Positions 5,619 to 6,671 of a stretch of 6,671 nucleotides of DNA are shown piece after piece (within the stretch, counting starts at the first letter, position 1; each line of letters begins with the position of its first letter). The notes beneath the pieces were generated by a model. It was not told the origin of the DNA. It saw only the letters and a list, made by a program, of their open reading frames with translations, and ran no database searches. The stretch comes from an uncultured Ruminococcus sp. (GTDB lineage Bacteria > Bacillota > Clostridia > Oscillospirales > Ruminococcaceae): the NCBI GenBank assembly GCA_900554975.1, contig USJI01000061.1:1-6671 (forward strand), read 5' to 3'. The position numbers and the translations under genes were made by a program.

Positions 5619-6349
5619 TATTTGTCCCCACCTATAGCATTTCTCATCGCACGAAGTTCCTCAGCTGTCAGTTCACGATATGTTCCCGGTTTGAGCATTC
5701 CGAGTTTCAGCGGACCAACACTTATTCTTCTCAGTCTTGCAACTTCAAGATTTACAGCTTCACACATTCTTCTTATCTGACGGTTTCTTCCCTCTTTTAT
5801 TGTAATAAGAAGCACAACTCTTCCCGGTTCCTTATCCTTTACAATTACCGTTGCAGGAAGTGTTTTTCTGCCATCAAGTTCAATTCCCTCAGAAAGTGCA
5901 ACAAGCTGTTCATCTGTAATATCCGGACGGACTGTAACTCTGTAAGTCTTGCTTATCTGCTTTGCGGGATGCATTATTCCGTTGGCAAAGTTTCCGTCAT
6001 TTGTAAAGATAAGCAAACCTTCTGAATTTCTGTCAAGTCTGCCGACAGGGTAAACTCGTGTTTCAACGCCCTCAAGAAGTTCCGTAACACACTTTCTTCT
6101 CATTTCATCACTCATTGTAGTAACGTAACCTCTCGGTTTATTCATCATGAGATATACGAAATCTTTCTTTTTAGGAATATAAATTCTCTCCCCGTCAATG
6201 CTTATATTATCACGGAGTGTTGCCTTGTCGCCAGGCTTTACAGGGTGACCGTTTAACTTTACTCTGCCGGATTTCATAAGTTCCTCAGCCTTTCGGCGTG
6301 AACAGTATCCACAGTCTGCAATAATTTTTTGTATCCTTATTTTTTCCAC
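5618..6349 (-). CDS. rluB: rRNA pseudouridine synthase, RluB/RsuA family
   Basis: This enzyme converts a specific uridine of ribosomal RNA to pseudouridine during ribosome assembly; in the RluB group the target is in the peptidyl-transferase region of 23S rRNA. The 243-residue protein has an N-terminal S4 RNA-binding domain (about 2-60, with IRIQKIIADCGYCSRRKAEE) and a catalytic domain with MMNKPRGYVTT near 68 and the signature GRLDRNSEGLL, where Asp106 is the catalytic aspartate. Later family blocks are SKTYRVTV (133-140) and EGRNRQIRRMCEA (186-198). The start is GTG at 6347-6349, with AAGGAG six bases upstream overlapping the stop region of the carboxypeptidase gene. Length and blocks fit RluB better than RsuA, but the family boundary is soft. 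Confidence 0.95.
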   Translation of the reverse strand: MEKIRIQKIIADCGYCSRRKAEELMKSGRVKLNGHPVKPGDKATLRDNISIDGERIYIPKKKDFVYLMMNKPRGYVTTMSDEMRRKCVTELLEGVETRVYPVGRLDRNSEGLLIFTNDGNFANGIMHPAKQISKTYRVTVRPDITDEQLVALSEGIELDGRKTLPATVIVKDKEPGRVVLLITIKEGRNRQIRRMCEAVNLEVARLRRISVGPLKLGMLKPGTYRELTAEELRAMRNAIGGDK

Positions 6350-6359
6350 AATTTTCTCC

Positions 6360-6671
6360 TTAATGTTTAAATAAAAAGTTTTTTATTCTTTCAAGAAAAC
6401 CGGATTTCTCAGAATGATTCCTTTCAGATTTGTATTCAGTATTTTTCATTGCGCATATATCAATGCTGTCAATATACCTACCATCACAAAAATACTGAAT
6501 CTCTCCTGTCTTATCTCCTGTTTTCACATCCGCATAAATAAACGGCGGCAAAATTATTTCTGACGTAATTTTGTGCCGTATTTTTCCATCATCACCTATC
6601 ACAATTTTTTCCTCTGCCCGTACCGGAAGAGTTTCTTCCGTACCCCCTGCCACCTGAACCGGAAATATCTC
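6360..6671 (-). CDS. C-terminal end of a D-alanyl-D-alanine carboxypeptidase (penicillin-binding, DacA/DacB/DacF type), partial
   Basis: The frame is open to the right edge, so only the last 103 residues are seen and the catalytic serine domain lies outside the window. The visible part fits the beta-rich C-terminal domain of PBP5-type carboxypeptidases: EIFPVQVAGGTEE, then PVRAEEKIVI, ITSEIILPPFIYADVKTGD and GEIQYFCDGRYIDSIDI. A tail ending SGFLERIKNFLFKH could be an amphipathic membrane-anchoring helix. A GTG at 6651-6653 is an internal codon, not a start. The stop is 10 bases before rluB and its TAA overlaps the rluB ribosome site. In Bacillus, dacB lies near rluB with spmA and spmB between them; here those two are absent. 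The assignment rests on the C-terminal domain only. Confidence 0.7.
   Translation of the reverse strand, partial: EIFPVQVAGGTEETLPVRAEEKIVIGDDGKIRHKITSEIILPPFIYADVKTGDKTGEIQYFCDGRYIDSIDICAMKNTEYKSERNHSEKSGFLERIKNFLFKH

Overview
The window looks like chromosomal DNA of an anaerobic low-to-mid GC Firmicute. A Ruminococcus or related Oscillospiraceae lineage is my best guess, from the AT-rich intergenic DNA, the AGGAGG-type ribosome sites, the Ala-rich biotin-dependent carboxyltransferase cluster and the dac-rluB neighbourhood; this is inferred from style, not proven. Every credible gene lies on the minus strand, so transcription runs from right to left. No rRNA, tRNA, CRISPR array or transposase gene is visible.

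Right end (6671 to 5247): the 3' end of a D-Ala-D-Ala carboxypeptidase, then rluB (rRNA pseudouridine synthase, GTG start), then a small protein with a possible GNAT-like C-terminus. The last two share one base (TAATG). The three look like one operon.

Middle (5239 to 1868): a promoter with a perfect TATAAT drives a three-gene biotin cluster: a divergent acyl-CoA carboxyltransferase (MmdA/PccB/12S family), a 109-residue biotin carrier (1.3S type) and a 5S/OadA-type carboxyltransferase without its own biotin domain. An intrinsic terminator with a UCCG tetraloop ends the unit. The parts match the 12S, 1.3S and 5S subunits of propionibacterial transcarboxylase. No biotin carboxylase and no membrane sodium-pump subunit is encoded here. 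The 12S-like protein is short and has changes at the glycine-rich loops that form the oxyanion holes in this family, which is the most unusual coding signal in the window.

Left (1872 to 648): a 19-bp perfect inverted repeat lies between the terminator and metA, and its loop carries a possible metA promoter. metA has the Cys/His/Glu triad and Glu111, which predicts homoserine O-acetyltransferase rather than O-succinyltransferase. A doubtful 61-codon ORF follows.

Left end (674 to 1): a consensus promoter (TTGACA, 16 bp, TATAAT with extended -10) is followed within about 40 bases by a perfect 18-bp terminator hairpin, all upstream of preA. This is either an attenuated preA leader or a short independent RNA. 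preA runs off the left edge and has an extra N-terminal cysteine-rich iron-sulfur domain.
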